From Roseovarius sp. 217 (lineage in GTDB: Bacteria; Pseudomonadota; Alphaproteobacteria; Rhodobacterales; Rhodobacteraceae), in assembly GCF_000152845.1 (NCBI RefSeq), contig NZ_CH902584.1:2223815-2287814 (forward strand): DNA of 64,000 nt, read 5' to 3'. Shown piece after piece: positions 11,332 through 18,330 of the stretch (its first letter is position 1; each line of letters starts with the position of its first letter). The notes beneath the pieces are model-generated. The model did no database searches, was not told where the DNA came from, and saw only the letters and a program-made list of their open reading frames with translations. The translations under genes and the position numbers were made by a program.

Positions 11332-11371
11332 AAAAGGATGCGTGATCGTCGTTAAGGTCGCGCATCCTTTT
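11332..11371 (+). terminator. Intrinsic terminator after the adhesin gene
   Basis: Perfect 11-bp arms AAAAGGATGCG (11332-11342) and CGCATCCTTTT (11361-11371), extended inward by a few more pairs, start 9 bases after the adhesin stop codon. The T-run forms the 3' end of the stem. Confidence 0.8.
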
Positions 11372-11388
11372 GAATTTACCGACTATGC

Positions 11389-11433
11389 CCAATAGCCTTT
11401 TGGGTTATTTCGAGTGACCCGAAGGGCTATTGG
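11389..11433. other. Long 17-bp hairpin of unknown role
   Basis: Bases 11389-11405 pair with 11417-11433 (outer arm CCAATAGCC/GGCTATTGG, inner arm TGGGT/ACCCG) with two G-T wobbles and an 11-base loop. It follows the adhesin terminator by 17 bases. It could be a second terminator, an RNA element or a protein-binding site. The rest of the interval up to 11701 contains no convincing gene. Confidence 0.6.
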
Positions 11434-11701
11434 TCACGTGCTGTGCCTACCTGTCCCAGAGATATCGTCCGGGGTTTCAGTCCATCTTTGGCATCCAGAT
11501 ACGTCGGCGCGCTCTCAAAGGCCGTACGGATGTGCGGTGATTTCGTACGTTCCGCGGCAGTGCGAGCAGGCGTTGCATACAAGACGCAGATTTGTCGCGG
11601 CGTGAAGATCCGGCGCAGTCAAGGGCATCGCGTGAACCTCGTGCAGGCTTGTGACGGGACCACGCTTTTCACCGCCGCTTTGGAACTCTACACTTTTCTG
11701 C

Positions 11702-12187
11702 ATGACGCGCATGTCGAACAGTGGCATCAGCTTGATCCCAGAAAATCCCGATAAGGTTTCCTGGGTCGTTGACCGTGTGAGAGACGCGTTTGTTGAGCAT
11801 CTCATTGGCGACTGCGGTGCGGACCCTCTCACGGCGGAAGAGACTGCAACGGAGATTTGTAATCGAGAGCTGACGATCTCAAGATCAGAGACCAAGACCA
11901 ACTTTCTTTCGATTGCACGTGAGGGGGAGCCGGTCGGAGTGATCTGGAAGACCGAGCGCATGATCTCTGATCGCAAGACATGGCACCTGCTCTATATCGA
12001 GACCTTTGCGCCGCACCGAAACAAGGGCATCGCGGAAGCGGCGATGATAGAACTCATCCGGCTGGCCAAGCAAGACGGCGTCACAGAGATCACACTCAAT
12101 GTTTCTCCTCGGAACACGTCCGCCTCGTCCTTGTACGAAAAACTAGGGTTTGGCAGGCAGAGCGGTGGGTATGGCCTTCGTCTGTAA
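11702..12187 (+). CDS. GNAT-family N-acetyltransferase
   Basis: A protein of about 160 residues with a GNAT fold: a central beta-strand region (RKTWHLLYIETFAPH), the acetyl-CoA loop HRNKGIAEA, and the C-terminal NVSPRNTSASSLYEKLGF segment that is typical of the family. It would transfer an acetyl group from acetyl-CoA to an amine; the substrate cannot be read from the sequence. Starts at 11702 or 11711 are possible and neither has a good ribosome-binding site. It lies 122 bp upstream of the poly-Gln precursor gene on the same strand, so it might belong to that pathway, but the gap contains a promoter-like sequence and the link is only positional. Confidence 0.75.
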   Translation: MTRMSNSGISLIPENPDKVSWVVDRVRDAFVEHLIGDCGADPLTAEETATEICNRELTISRSETKTNFLSIAREGEPVGVIWKTERMISDRKTWHLLYIETFAPHRNKGIAEAAMIELIRLAKQDGVTEITLNVSPRNTSASSLYEKLGFGRQSGGYGLRL

Positions 12188-12232
12188 TGTCAAGGGTGAA
12201 GCGCTCTTGCTCTGAGAACTTGCACTCATAAG

Positions 12233-12261
12233 TTGCATTTTTGCCGAATCTAATATATCTT
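12233..12261 (+). promoter_or_regulatory. Candidate sigma-70 promoter of the RiPP-like operon
   Basis: TTGCAT (12233-12238) and TATCTT (12256-12261) are 17 bp apart in a locally AT-rich stretch about 50 bp before the precursor start. This is a by-eye match only. Confidence 0.35.
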
Positions 12262-12309
12262 AGCGACATTAAGTCACACCTTGACGATGCAGTCGGTGGA
12301 GGCAGCCCA

Positions 12310-13692
12310 ATGGATAGCGCGGCACTTATTCATGTTGTATCGGCGGCTCTTTTGGATGCCGACATTGCAAAGGCCTTTTGCGATGATCCAGAAAGCCTCG
12401 CAAAGTCATTGGGTTATTCGCTCAATCCAGACGAACTAGAAACGTTGCAGGCAATCGATTCTCGCGCAGTTCAATCCTTCGCAAATTCAAATTTGGGAGT
12501 GAATTCAGAAATGACCATATCCAATTATTCATCTTCTGCGGGTGGCATTCTAGCAAAACTCGCAGCCGTTCTTGATCAACAGCAGCAACAGGGTTCTCGT
12601 CGATTGTCCGATCTTGCGGCCTTGCTCGATCAGCAGCAACAGCAGACCGGGTCGCGTGGGTTAGACGCGTTGGCGGCGATTCTTGACCAGCAACAGCAGC
12701 AGGGCGGTGCCAAGATGGGCAGTCTCGCGAATCTCGCGGCTTTGCTCGATCAGCAACAACAACAGACCGGGTCGCGTGGGCTGGATCAGTTGGCGGCGAT
12801 TCTTGACCAGCAACAGCAACAGGGCGGCGGCAAGTTTATGGAAAACTTGGCGGCGCTGCTGGATCAACAGCAGCAGCAAGGCGGTGCCAAGCTGGGAAAT
12901 CTCGCGAACCTCGCGGCCTTGCTTGATCAGCAACAACAGCAGACCGGGTCGCGTGGGCTGGACGCGTTGGCAGCGATCCTTGACCAGCAACAGCAACAGG
13001 GCGGTGCCAAGCTGGGTAGTCTCGCGAATCTTGCGGCTTTGCTCGATCAGCAACAGCAGCAGGGCGGTGCCAAGCTGGGCAGTCTCGCGGGTCTTGCGGC
13101 CTTGCTCGATCAGCAACAGCAACAGACCGGGTCGCGTGGGTTGGACCAGTTGGCAGCGATCCTTGATCAGCAACAACAGCAGGGCGGTGCCAGGATGGGC
13201 AGTCTCGCCAACCTCGCGGCTTTGCTCGATCAGCAACAGCAACAGGGCGGCGGCAAGTTTATGGAAAACTTGGCGGCGCTGCTGGATCAACAGCAGCAGC
13301 AAGGCGGTGCCAAGCTGGGCAGTCTCGCGAATCTCGCGGCCTTGCTCGATCAGCAACAGCAGCAGACCGGCTCGCGTGGGTTGGATCAGTTGGCGGCGAT
13401 CCTTGATCAGCAACAGCAGCAGGGCGGTGCCAAGCTGGGAAATCTCGCGAATCTCGCGGCCTTGCTTGATCAGCAACAGCAGCAGACCGGATCACGCGGG
13501 TTGGATCAGTTGGCAGCGATCCTTGACCAGCAACAGCAGCAGGGCGGTGCCAAGCTGGGAAATCTCGCGAATCTCGCGGCTTTGCTCGATCAGCAACAGC
13601 AGCAGACCGGATCACGCGGGTTGGATCAGTTGGCGGCGATCCTTGATCAGCAACAGCAGCAGGGCGGCGGAAGGCTGTTTGGAGGACGCTGA
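12310..13692 (+). CDS. Repetitive poly-Gln RiPP precursor with NHLP-like leader
   Basis: A 460-residue protein. The start at 12310 is chosen because GGAGG (12298-12302) lies 7 bases upstream; a TTG at 12241 would add 23 residues without such a site. Residues 1 to about 60 look like a nitrile-hydratase-type (NHLP/Os1348-like) RiPP leader: DADIAKAFCDDPESLAKSLG followed by SLNPDELETLQAI. Residues of about 80-455 contain 19 copies of an LAA[L/I]LDQQQQQ core (the first is KLAAVLDQQQQQ), separated by short Gly-rich spacers of four main types (TGSRGLD[Q/A], GGAKLG[S/N]LAN, GGGKFMEN, GSRRLSD). Every spacer has Lys or Arg four residues after the last Gln. The only Cys is in the leader. Immediately downstream lie five enzyme genes in one operon. 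The role as a modified-peptide precursor is inference; a structural repeat protein is the main alternative. Confidence 0.8.
   Translation: MDSAALIHVVSAALLDADIAKAFCDDPESLAKSLGYSLNPDELETLQAIDSRAVQSFANSNLGVNSEMTISNYSSSAGGILAKLAAVLDQQQQQGSRRLSDLAALLDQQQQQTGSRGLDALAAILDQQQQQGGAKMGSLANLAALLDQQQQQTGSRGLDQLAAILDQQQQQGGGKFMENLAALLDQQQQQGGAKLGNLANLAALLDQQQQQTGSRGLDALAAILDQQQQQGGAKLGSLANLAALLDQQQQQGGAKLGSLAGLAALLDQQQQQTGSRGLDQLAAILDQQQQQGGARMGSLANLAALLDQQQQQGGGKFMENLAALLDQQQQQGGAKLGSLANLAALLDQQQQQTGSRGLDQLAAILDQQQQQGGAKLGNLANLAALLDQQQQQTGSRGLDQLAAILDQQQQQGGAKLGNLANLAALLDQQQQQTGSRGLDQLAAILDQQQQQGGGRLFGGR
12562..13662 (+). repeat. 19-copy LDQQQQQ repeat array within the precursor gene
   Basis: Core-plus-spacer units of 19 or 21 codons recur, and the 3' end is three near-identical copies of a 120-bp double unit. 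The five Gln codons mix CAA and CAG differently from copy to copy, so the conserved feature is the peptide, not a simple DNA triplet expansion. Confidence 0.95.
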
Positions 13693-13693
13693 G

Positions 13694-14794
13694 ATGGAGG
13701 TGCAAACGCAAGTGACGTCCTGGCCGGCGTCCTTTCATCCCGATTCAGATGCGACCAGCGTTCAGGCCATGCGCGAAGCCTTTATAACTTCGCGGCGCAC
13801 TCAGGGTAGCAAAAGCCTAAAAGTGTCGGCGACGGTGGCACCTGACGCAACCCGCGAAGCGGTGCAGAACGGGATTCTAGATCTTTTGTCCGGCCACGGC
13901 GACGGAGAGGACGGTCTCTATGTCGATCCTGTCTTTACCGCTTGGATGAATTTTCTTGGGCGTGCCTTTGCGCGGGGCGACGAAAAGGAAATCATGTTCC
14001 ACTGCGAGAATGTCGCGCAGGTGATGGCAAGAGTGAAGGGACGACTTGCCGGGGAGGACAGGCATTATATCCCCGGAACCCGGATTGCCCTGTTACAGGA
14101 CGATTTTGATCCCTACATCATGGCCGCAACGCCGCCGTCTTATGACTTTGAGCCGCTCTTGACGTCCGAGAAAGGTCTGAATGGCTACGGACATCCGCTT
14201 GCCCTTCAGAAAGAGCTTTTGGGTCTTGCGTTCGAGAATATCGCCAAGGCGTGGCCAGAGCTGCGGACGCAGATCGAGGATGTGGTCCAGATTGTCGGCT
14301 ACCTTCCTAACGCGACGTTCCGAAGTTGTTCGGCGGCGCGGTATGCAGGCGTGGTTTACTTGGGGAATCTGGATGAGAGGATCCTCGACATCGAAGAATC
14401 CATCGTTCACGAGGCCGGTCATCAAGTATTGTATCGCTTGGGTGAATTGGTCCCCTTGGTGAAGGAAGACGCGCCCAAGACGGATGATTACACGCTGCCG
14501 TGGTCGGGATCGAAACGTGATCTTTTCGGGTTTTTGCACGCCTTCTATATCTACACGCTTTTGACCAAGTATTTTTGGCGTCGCGCCGCGATCAACGAGT
14601 CTGAACACAAAGACTGCGTGTTCCGCGCCGCGGTGATCCTTGTCGGGTCCGAAAAGGCAATCCCGATGCTTCTGAAGGATGACAATCTTAGCCCTCAGGG
14701 GCGGACCTTGGTCGAAGCGCTGGCCAAAGACATGGAGGTGCTGCGCCCTGACATAGACTCCGCTTGGTCGAAGATCGCGAAAAGCCATGGGTGA
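13694..14794 (+). CDS. HExxH-motif peptide-modification enzyme (putative peptide beta-hydroxylase)
   Basis: A 366-residue protein that starts 1 base after the precursor stop, with GGAGG at 13681-13685 as ribosome-binding site. It carries H239-E-A-G-H243 inside SIVHEAGHQVLYRLGEL and a downstream H282 in GFLHAFYIY. That pattern matches the RiPP-associated HExxH family (TIGR04267-type), whose characterised members are described as iron- and 2-oxoglutarate-dependent peptide beta-hydroxylases rather than proteases. No signal peptide is seen, so it should act in the cytoplasm, most simply on the Gln/Asp-rich repeats of the precursor encoded next to it. The family call rests on the motif and context; the modified residue is inference. 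A metalloprotease function is the alternative. Confidence 0.78.
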   Translation: MEVQTQVTSWPASFHPDSDATSVQAMREAFITSRRTQGSKSLKVSATVAPDATREAVQNGILDLLSGHGDGEDGLYVDPVFTAWMNFLGRAFARGDEKEIMFHCENVAQVMARVKGRLAGEDRHYIPGTRIALLQDDFDPYIMAATPPSYDFEPLLTSEKGLNGYGHPLALQKELLGLAFENIAKAWPELRTQIEDVVQIVGYLPNATFRSCSAARYAGVVYLGNLDERILDIEESIVHEAGHQVLYRLGELVPLVKEDAPKTDDYTLPWSGSKRDLFGFLHAFYIYTLLTKYFWRRAAINESEHKDCVFRAAVILVGSEKAIPMLLKDDNLSPQGRTLVEALAKDMEVLRPDIDSAWSKIAKSHG

Positions 14795-16001
14795 GTCGGA
14801 GAAAGATGACGCCGAGGATCCCGGCGCAGCCGTGCCTTCTGCCGATCTGGTGCTGCGGTTTTCGGAGGCAGCGATTGTCGGTATGGATGACGAGCGCATT
14901 CTGATCGGCAATCGCGACACCGGCGGCTATCGGTTCTGGGCGCGGGCGGAGGAAGAGTGCCTGGGTCGATACATGTCTTGGCGATCCTTGCGCGATATTC
15001 TGGCCGAAGCGGTGCATCGTGTTGCGGCTGGCGATGAGATTGCCCCGGCGGTCAATGCGGAGCTTGATCGTCTCGTCGGGCTCATGACGCTGGGTGTGCT
15101 TGAAGACCGCGCGGCCGATCTCAGCGGAGCGCGGCTTGACCCGCCGGGTCCGGCTTGGGAGCCTGCGTTGCGGTTTCTGCTTGCGACGCGGACGACGGCG
15201 GATACGATCTTTGCCATTCCCGAGGAATACAACCAGATGCTCGCCGAGCGGGCGCGTCTGGAACGTCAGCCCTCTGCCTATTACGAGCGCCCCGGCGTGC
15301 CGGTTTTGCAGCTCTCCGAACCCGGGGCGAACGACAGCCGCAAGGGTCGTAGCAAGTCCTTCAAGGATGTGCTGCTGTCCCGTCGCACCACGCGACGCTT
15401 CTCTGGCGAGCCGATGACCGAGGCGCAGCTTTCAACGCTGTTGTATTATGGCTGGGGCGAGACCAAGACCGTGCCCAATCCTTTGGGAGATGTGTTTTTG
15501 CGCAAGACCTCACCCAGTGGCGGATCGCTTCACCCGGTAGAGGTCTATCCGGTGGTCCTGAATGTCGAGGGGGTTCCGCGCGGTCTGTATCACTATTCCG
15601 TCCGTCGGCACGCGCTGGAAGAGCTATCGCGCGAAGATCCGCGCGATTGGGTTGCGCATGCGACGGGTGACCAGCAATGGGTGGCCGAGGCGGGTGTGGT
15701 TTTTCTGATAACTGCCTTTCTCCCGCGCACGGCGTGGAAATATAACTATCCGAGAGTGGCAAGAGCGGTCATTTCCGAGGTCGGGTTCAGCAGTCAAAGC
15801 GCCTTTCTGACTGCAACCTGGCAGGGACTCGGGGCCTTTCATACGATTGCGCTGCGTGACCAGATTTGGGAGGAGAAGCTTGGACTCGATCCGATCCGGG
15901 AACCGGTATTCGGCCTGACCGGAGCCGGTACGCTGGAGGAGGATATTGATGATCACTCTCGCCCCAGACAAGAGGTGGCACTTGGGGTGGACGTATCATG
16001 A
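14787..16001 (+). CDS. SagB/ThcOx-type FMN-dependent peptide oxidase
   Basis: 404 residues, overlapping the preceding gene by 8 bp. The C-terminal two thirds is a nitroreductase-fold domain of the SagB/McbC type: R199-RTTRRF at the FMN phosphate site, TSPSGGSLHPVEVY (241-254), and K318-Y319 followed by the VGFSSQSAFLTATWQGLGAF helix, corresponding to the Lys-Tyr pair of azoline dehydrogenases. The first 150 residues or so form an extra N-terminal domain of the kind seen in long SagB proteins. Such enzymes normally oxidise azolines made by a YcaO cyclodehydratase, but no YcaO gene is present here and the repeats lack Cys. A different dehydrogenation on the precursor is therefore likely. Confidence 0.85.
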   Translation: MGESEKDDAEDPGAAVPSADLVLRFSEAAIVGMDDERILIGNRDTGGYRFWARAEEECLGRYMSWRSLRDILAEAVHRVAAGDEIAPAVNAELDRLVGLMTLGVLEDRAADLSGARLDPPGPAWEPALRFLLATRTTADTIFAIPEEYNQMLAERARLERQPSAYYERPGVPVLQLSEPGANDSRKGRSKSFKDVLLSRRTTRRFSGEPMTEAQLSTLLYYGWGETKTVPNPLGDVFLRKTSPSGGSLHPVEVYPVVLNVEGVPRGLYHYSVRRHALEELSREDPRDWVAHATGDQQWVAEAGVVFLITAFLPRTAWKYNYPRVARAVISEVGFSSQSAFLTATWQGLGAFHTIALRDQIWEEKLGLDPIREPVFGLTGAGTLEEDIDDHSRPRQEVALGVDVS

Positions 16002-16687
16002 CAGGGGGGGCGCACGAGGCTCTGGAAGAGACGGCCTGTGTCGCATTTGGCAGTGGCCCAAGCGCTCTTTGCGCTGAAACCGAGGTGGCCATCATAGAGG
16101 CGCTGGGCAAATGCAGTTGCAAGCTGCTCTACCGCGATACGTCGGGCCACCACAAGGAAGTGTCACTTGGTGATGGCCTTCGCAAGGCGGATCGACGCGG
16201 CACTTATTGCGCCATGCACCTTGAACGCCAATCGCCAGCGCTGCGCGACTGTCTGACCCCGGTCGCTGTTGAGAGTGACGCGATTGATCGCATCAATCTC
16301 TACATCTCGCCACCTGACTCTGGCGCGCCAATGCATTTCGACACCCGCTGGAGTGTCGTGGTTCAGTTGGCGGGAAGCAAACTTTGGCAAGTGGGGCCGG
16401 GGCCAGCGGTGACGGAGCCGCTCTGCAATGTCGTGGCGGACGAGCAAGCCGGTGAAGCATTTCATCTTGGTCAACGGATCGCCCTGCCTGAACAGATGAG
16501 TTTCGTTAATCTTCGACCCGGCGATTGGCTGATGCTGCCGTGGGGCACCTGGCACGGCACGTATTCTCATGGCGGGTCGGTTTCGGCGACGCTTGCCTTT
16601 GCAGAGGGCACCCGACCGCGTTTCAATGCTGATTTCTGGGCAAATGGCACGACACGTCTGCCAGAAGGGCTGCGTCTCTTATGTTGA
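15998..16687 (+). CDS. JmjC/cupin-type Fe(II)/2-oxoglutarate oxygenase
   Basis: 229 residues, ATGA-overlapping the SagB gene. The cupin core is recognisable from H113-F-D115 in APMHFDTRWSVVVQLAGSK, a strand-turn segment LWQVGPG, and RPGDWLMLPWGTWH186, giving the HxD...H iron triad of JmjC/ROXA-like protein hydroxylases (Cupin_4 group). It would hydroxylate a peptide or protein side chain in the cytoplasm. The protein is shorter than the ribosomal oxygenases and has no winged-helix tail, so it resembles the minimal JmjC enzymes found in natural-product clusters. Its operon position points to the poly-Gln precursor as substrate; this is inferred. Confidence 0.75.
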   Translation: MTGGAHEALEETACVAFGSGPSALCAETEVAIIEALGKCSCKLLYRDTSGHHKEVSLGDGLRKADRRGTYCAMHLERQSPALRDCLTPVAVESDAIDRINLYISPPDSGAPMHFDTRWSVVVQLAGSKLWQVGPGPAVTEPLCNVVADEQAGEAFHLGQRIALPEQMSFVNLRPGDWLMLPWGTWHGTYSHGGSVSATLAFAEGTRPRFNADFWANGTTRLPEGLRLLC

Positions 16688-17580
16688 AGGAACTTCAGCA
16701 AACCGCCTGTGCGGGTCGGTTTCAACAGCGCGCAGCCGTGCGGCAACAACGCTTGGGCTCTTTATCCGACTTGCTCTCGGGTAAGAGTGTAGACCCCAAT
16801 TCGATTGAGCCGATGGTACGGCAGCAGGAACGTGCCCGGCTCTTGGTCGAGGCCCGTCCTGCGCTGTCTGCGTCCGATTTGCAGGACGGGCGACGCATCC
16901 TTGAGGCGGTGGTGGGGCGTGATGACCGAGTGCCGCGCAGCTTTTTGGTGGATGGCGCGCGCACCGCCGATGCAGTTTGCCGTGTCGCAACGCTGACAGA
17001 CTCGGGGCAGCCATCCCTGGGCAGCGGGTTTGCGGTGGCACCGGGGTTGATCCTGACCAACAATCACGTGTTGCCGGACTGGACCGCCGCAGCGCGGGGA
17101 CAGGTCGAATTCGGGTATTGGTCGAACGAGTCCGCGCGCCAGAATTCCCGCGTCGTTCTGGCATTGGATCCGGGAACGTTGTTCCTGACGGATGTGGTGC
17201 TCGATTTCACATTGGTTGCCTTTGAACCCAACGCTGCTGACGCAGCACACCGGGTTTTCGGCTCTATCGACATCTTGCCCGACACAGGCAAGGCTCTGAT
17301 CGGCGAAGCCCTGAACGTGATCCAGCATGGTGACGGCGAGGCTCAGACCATCAGTCTGCGCGACAATGTCGTGGTCGATGTCTTTGAGGATTGGATTCAC
17401 TATACCAGCGACACATCCGCGGGTGCCTCTGGGGCACCTGTGCTGAACGACCAATGGCAGCTTGCGGCCCTGCATCATGCCGCGTTCGAACATACGGCGG
17501 CTGATGGCCGTCGGGTTTTGGTCAATGAAGGCGTGCGGATCAGCTCAATTGCCGTCGCGCTTGCGAGGATGTTGCGATGA
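16681..17580 (+). CDS. Trypsin-like serine protease of the RiPP-like operon
   Basis: 299 residues, overlapping the JmjC gene by 7 bp. The chymotrypsin-fold triad is visible: H129 in ILTNNHVLP, D175 in VVLDFTLVAF, S250 in SAGASGAPVL, with the oxyanion-hole Gly before it. An Asp six residues before the Ser (SDTSAGAS) is at the position of trypsin Asp189, although Asp is common here in bacterial relatives (Trypsin_2-type), so Lys/Arg specificity is suggestive only. The first 95 residues are helical and Arg-rich with no signal peptide, so it should act inside the cell. Operon context suggests it releases individual peptides from the repetitive precursor, whose spacers each contain a basic residue. 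Confidence 0.85.
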   Translation: MLKELQQTACAGRFQQRAAVRQQRLGSLSDLLSGKSVDPNSIEPMVRQQERARLLVEARPALSASDLQDGRRILEAVVGRDDRVPRSFLVDGARTADAVCRVATLTDSGQPSLGSGFAVAPGLILTNNHVLPDWTAAARGQVEFGYWSNESARQNSRVVLALDPGTLFLTDVVLDFTLVAFEPNAADAAHRVFGSIDILPDTGKALIGEALNVIQHGDGEAQTISLRDNVVVDVFEDWIHYTSDTSAGASGAPVLNDQWQLAALHHAAFEHTAADGRRVLVNEGVRISSIAVALARMLR

Positions 17581-18266
17581 TGTCAAATGGGTTCCGATCT
17601 GCGGCGCAGGCGCTGGATGGCACATTTGGCACTGAAACCGCTGCGCCGTTGCTCTACGCGCTGGCACGATTTGTCAGACCGCGTCGGATATTCGAGGTTG
17701 GAGCGGGGCTCAGCACGCTTTACCTCTTGCAAGCGCTCGCTGACACTGCAGCGGATGACGAGGACGATCGCAGTTCTGACCGCAATGTTTACGGCAAGAC
17801 GTCTTGGTATGATCGCCCCTATGCGCCACGCCTGATGACATTGGATGATCAATCCCACGGTCAGAACAAGGTTGAACGGCTCTTGGGTGTTGTCGATGAT
17901 CTGGGCCTCGCGCCCTATCTCGACCTGCGTCGCGATGTCTTTGAAGGCTATGCCGCCAAGCTGTCAAACGACATGCTGCCACTGGATCTGGTGTGGTTCG
18001 ACTGTGGAGGATTGGAGGCCTATGTCGACTTTACGCTCGAGTATTGGCCGCTGGTCAATCCGAATGGCGGTCTGATCGCCTATCATTCGACCCTGACAAA
18101 TGCAGAGCTGCGGGTTTTCACCGAGGTCTTGATCAATCGTCAGCGGGCAAGCGGTGAATTTGAGCTTATCAACCTTTTGGAGCCGCATAAGAAGATGCAG
18201 AACAGCATGACTATTCTGCGGCGACGGTCGGGTCGTCTATCGCCACTCTACACCTGGGAGCCATGA
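17577..18266 (+). CDS. Class I SAM-dependent methyltransferase
   Basis: 229 residues, ATGA-overlapping the protease gene and last in the operon. Motif I is I38-FEVGAGLST with helix LYLLQAL; an acidic region and DLVWFDCGGLEAY follow as later Rossmann strands. It resembles the Methyltransf_24-type small-molecule or peptide methyltransferases. The acceptor is unknown; a side chain, a new hydroxyl or a terminus of the processed peptides are possibilities. An insertion rich in Asp and Arg follows motif I (about residues 55-75). Confidence 0.75.
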   Translation: MMSNGFRSAAQALDGTFGTETAAPLLYALARFVRPRRIFEVGAGLSTLYLLQALADTAADDEDDRSSDRNVYGKTSWYDRPYAPRLMTLDDQSHGQNKVERLLGVVDDLGLAPYLDLRRDVFEGYAAKLSNDMLPLDLVWFDCGGLEAYVDFTLEYWPLVNPNGGLIAYHSTLTNAELRVFTEVLINRQRASGEFELINLLEPHKKMQNSMTILRRRSGRLSPLYTWEP

Positions 18267-18330
18267 GGCCGCGCTCTGTCGCTGCTTTGGGGCATGCGCC
18301 GTCAAGGTCGCCCATGGTCCTGCGTTTCGT

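Noticed and set aside
11443-11754. 103-codon plus-strand frame after the adhesin
   Set aside because: No ribosome-binding site, no family resemblance, and it overlaps the GNAT start in another frame.
12661-13476. 271-codon minus-strand frame rich in Leu (LLLLLI repeats)
   Set aside because: It is the reverse complement of the CAG/CAA repeat array and simply mirrors the poly-Gln coding sequence.
12562-13662. CRISPR array or non-coding minisatellite
   Set aside because: Repeats are in-frame codons with leader and ribosome-binding site, spacers are not unique sequences, and no cas genes are present.
12683-13693. In-frame upstream extension of the HExxH gene through the repeat array
   Set aside because: The repeat DNA is open in several frames. 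The ATG at 13694 has a proper ribosome-binding site and starts the conserved protein; the extension is Ser/Arg/Trp-rich.
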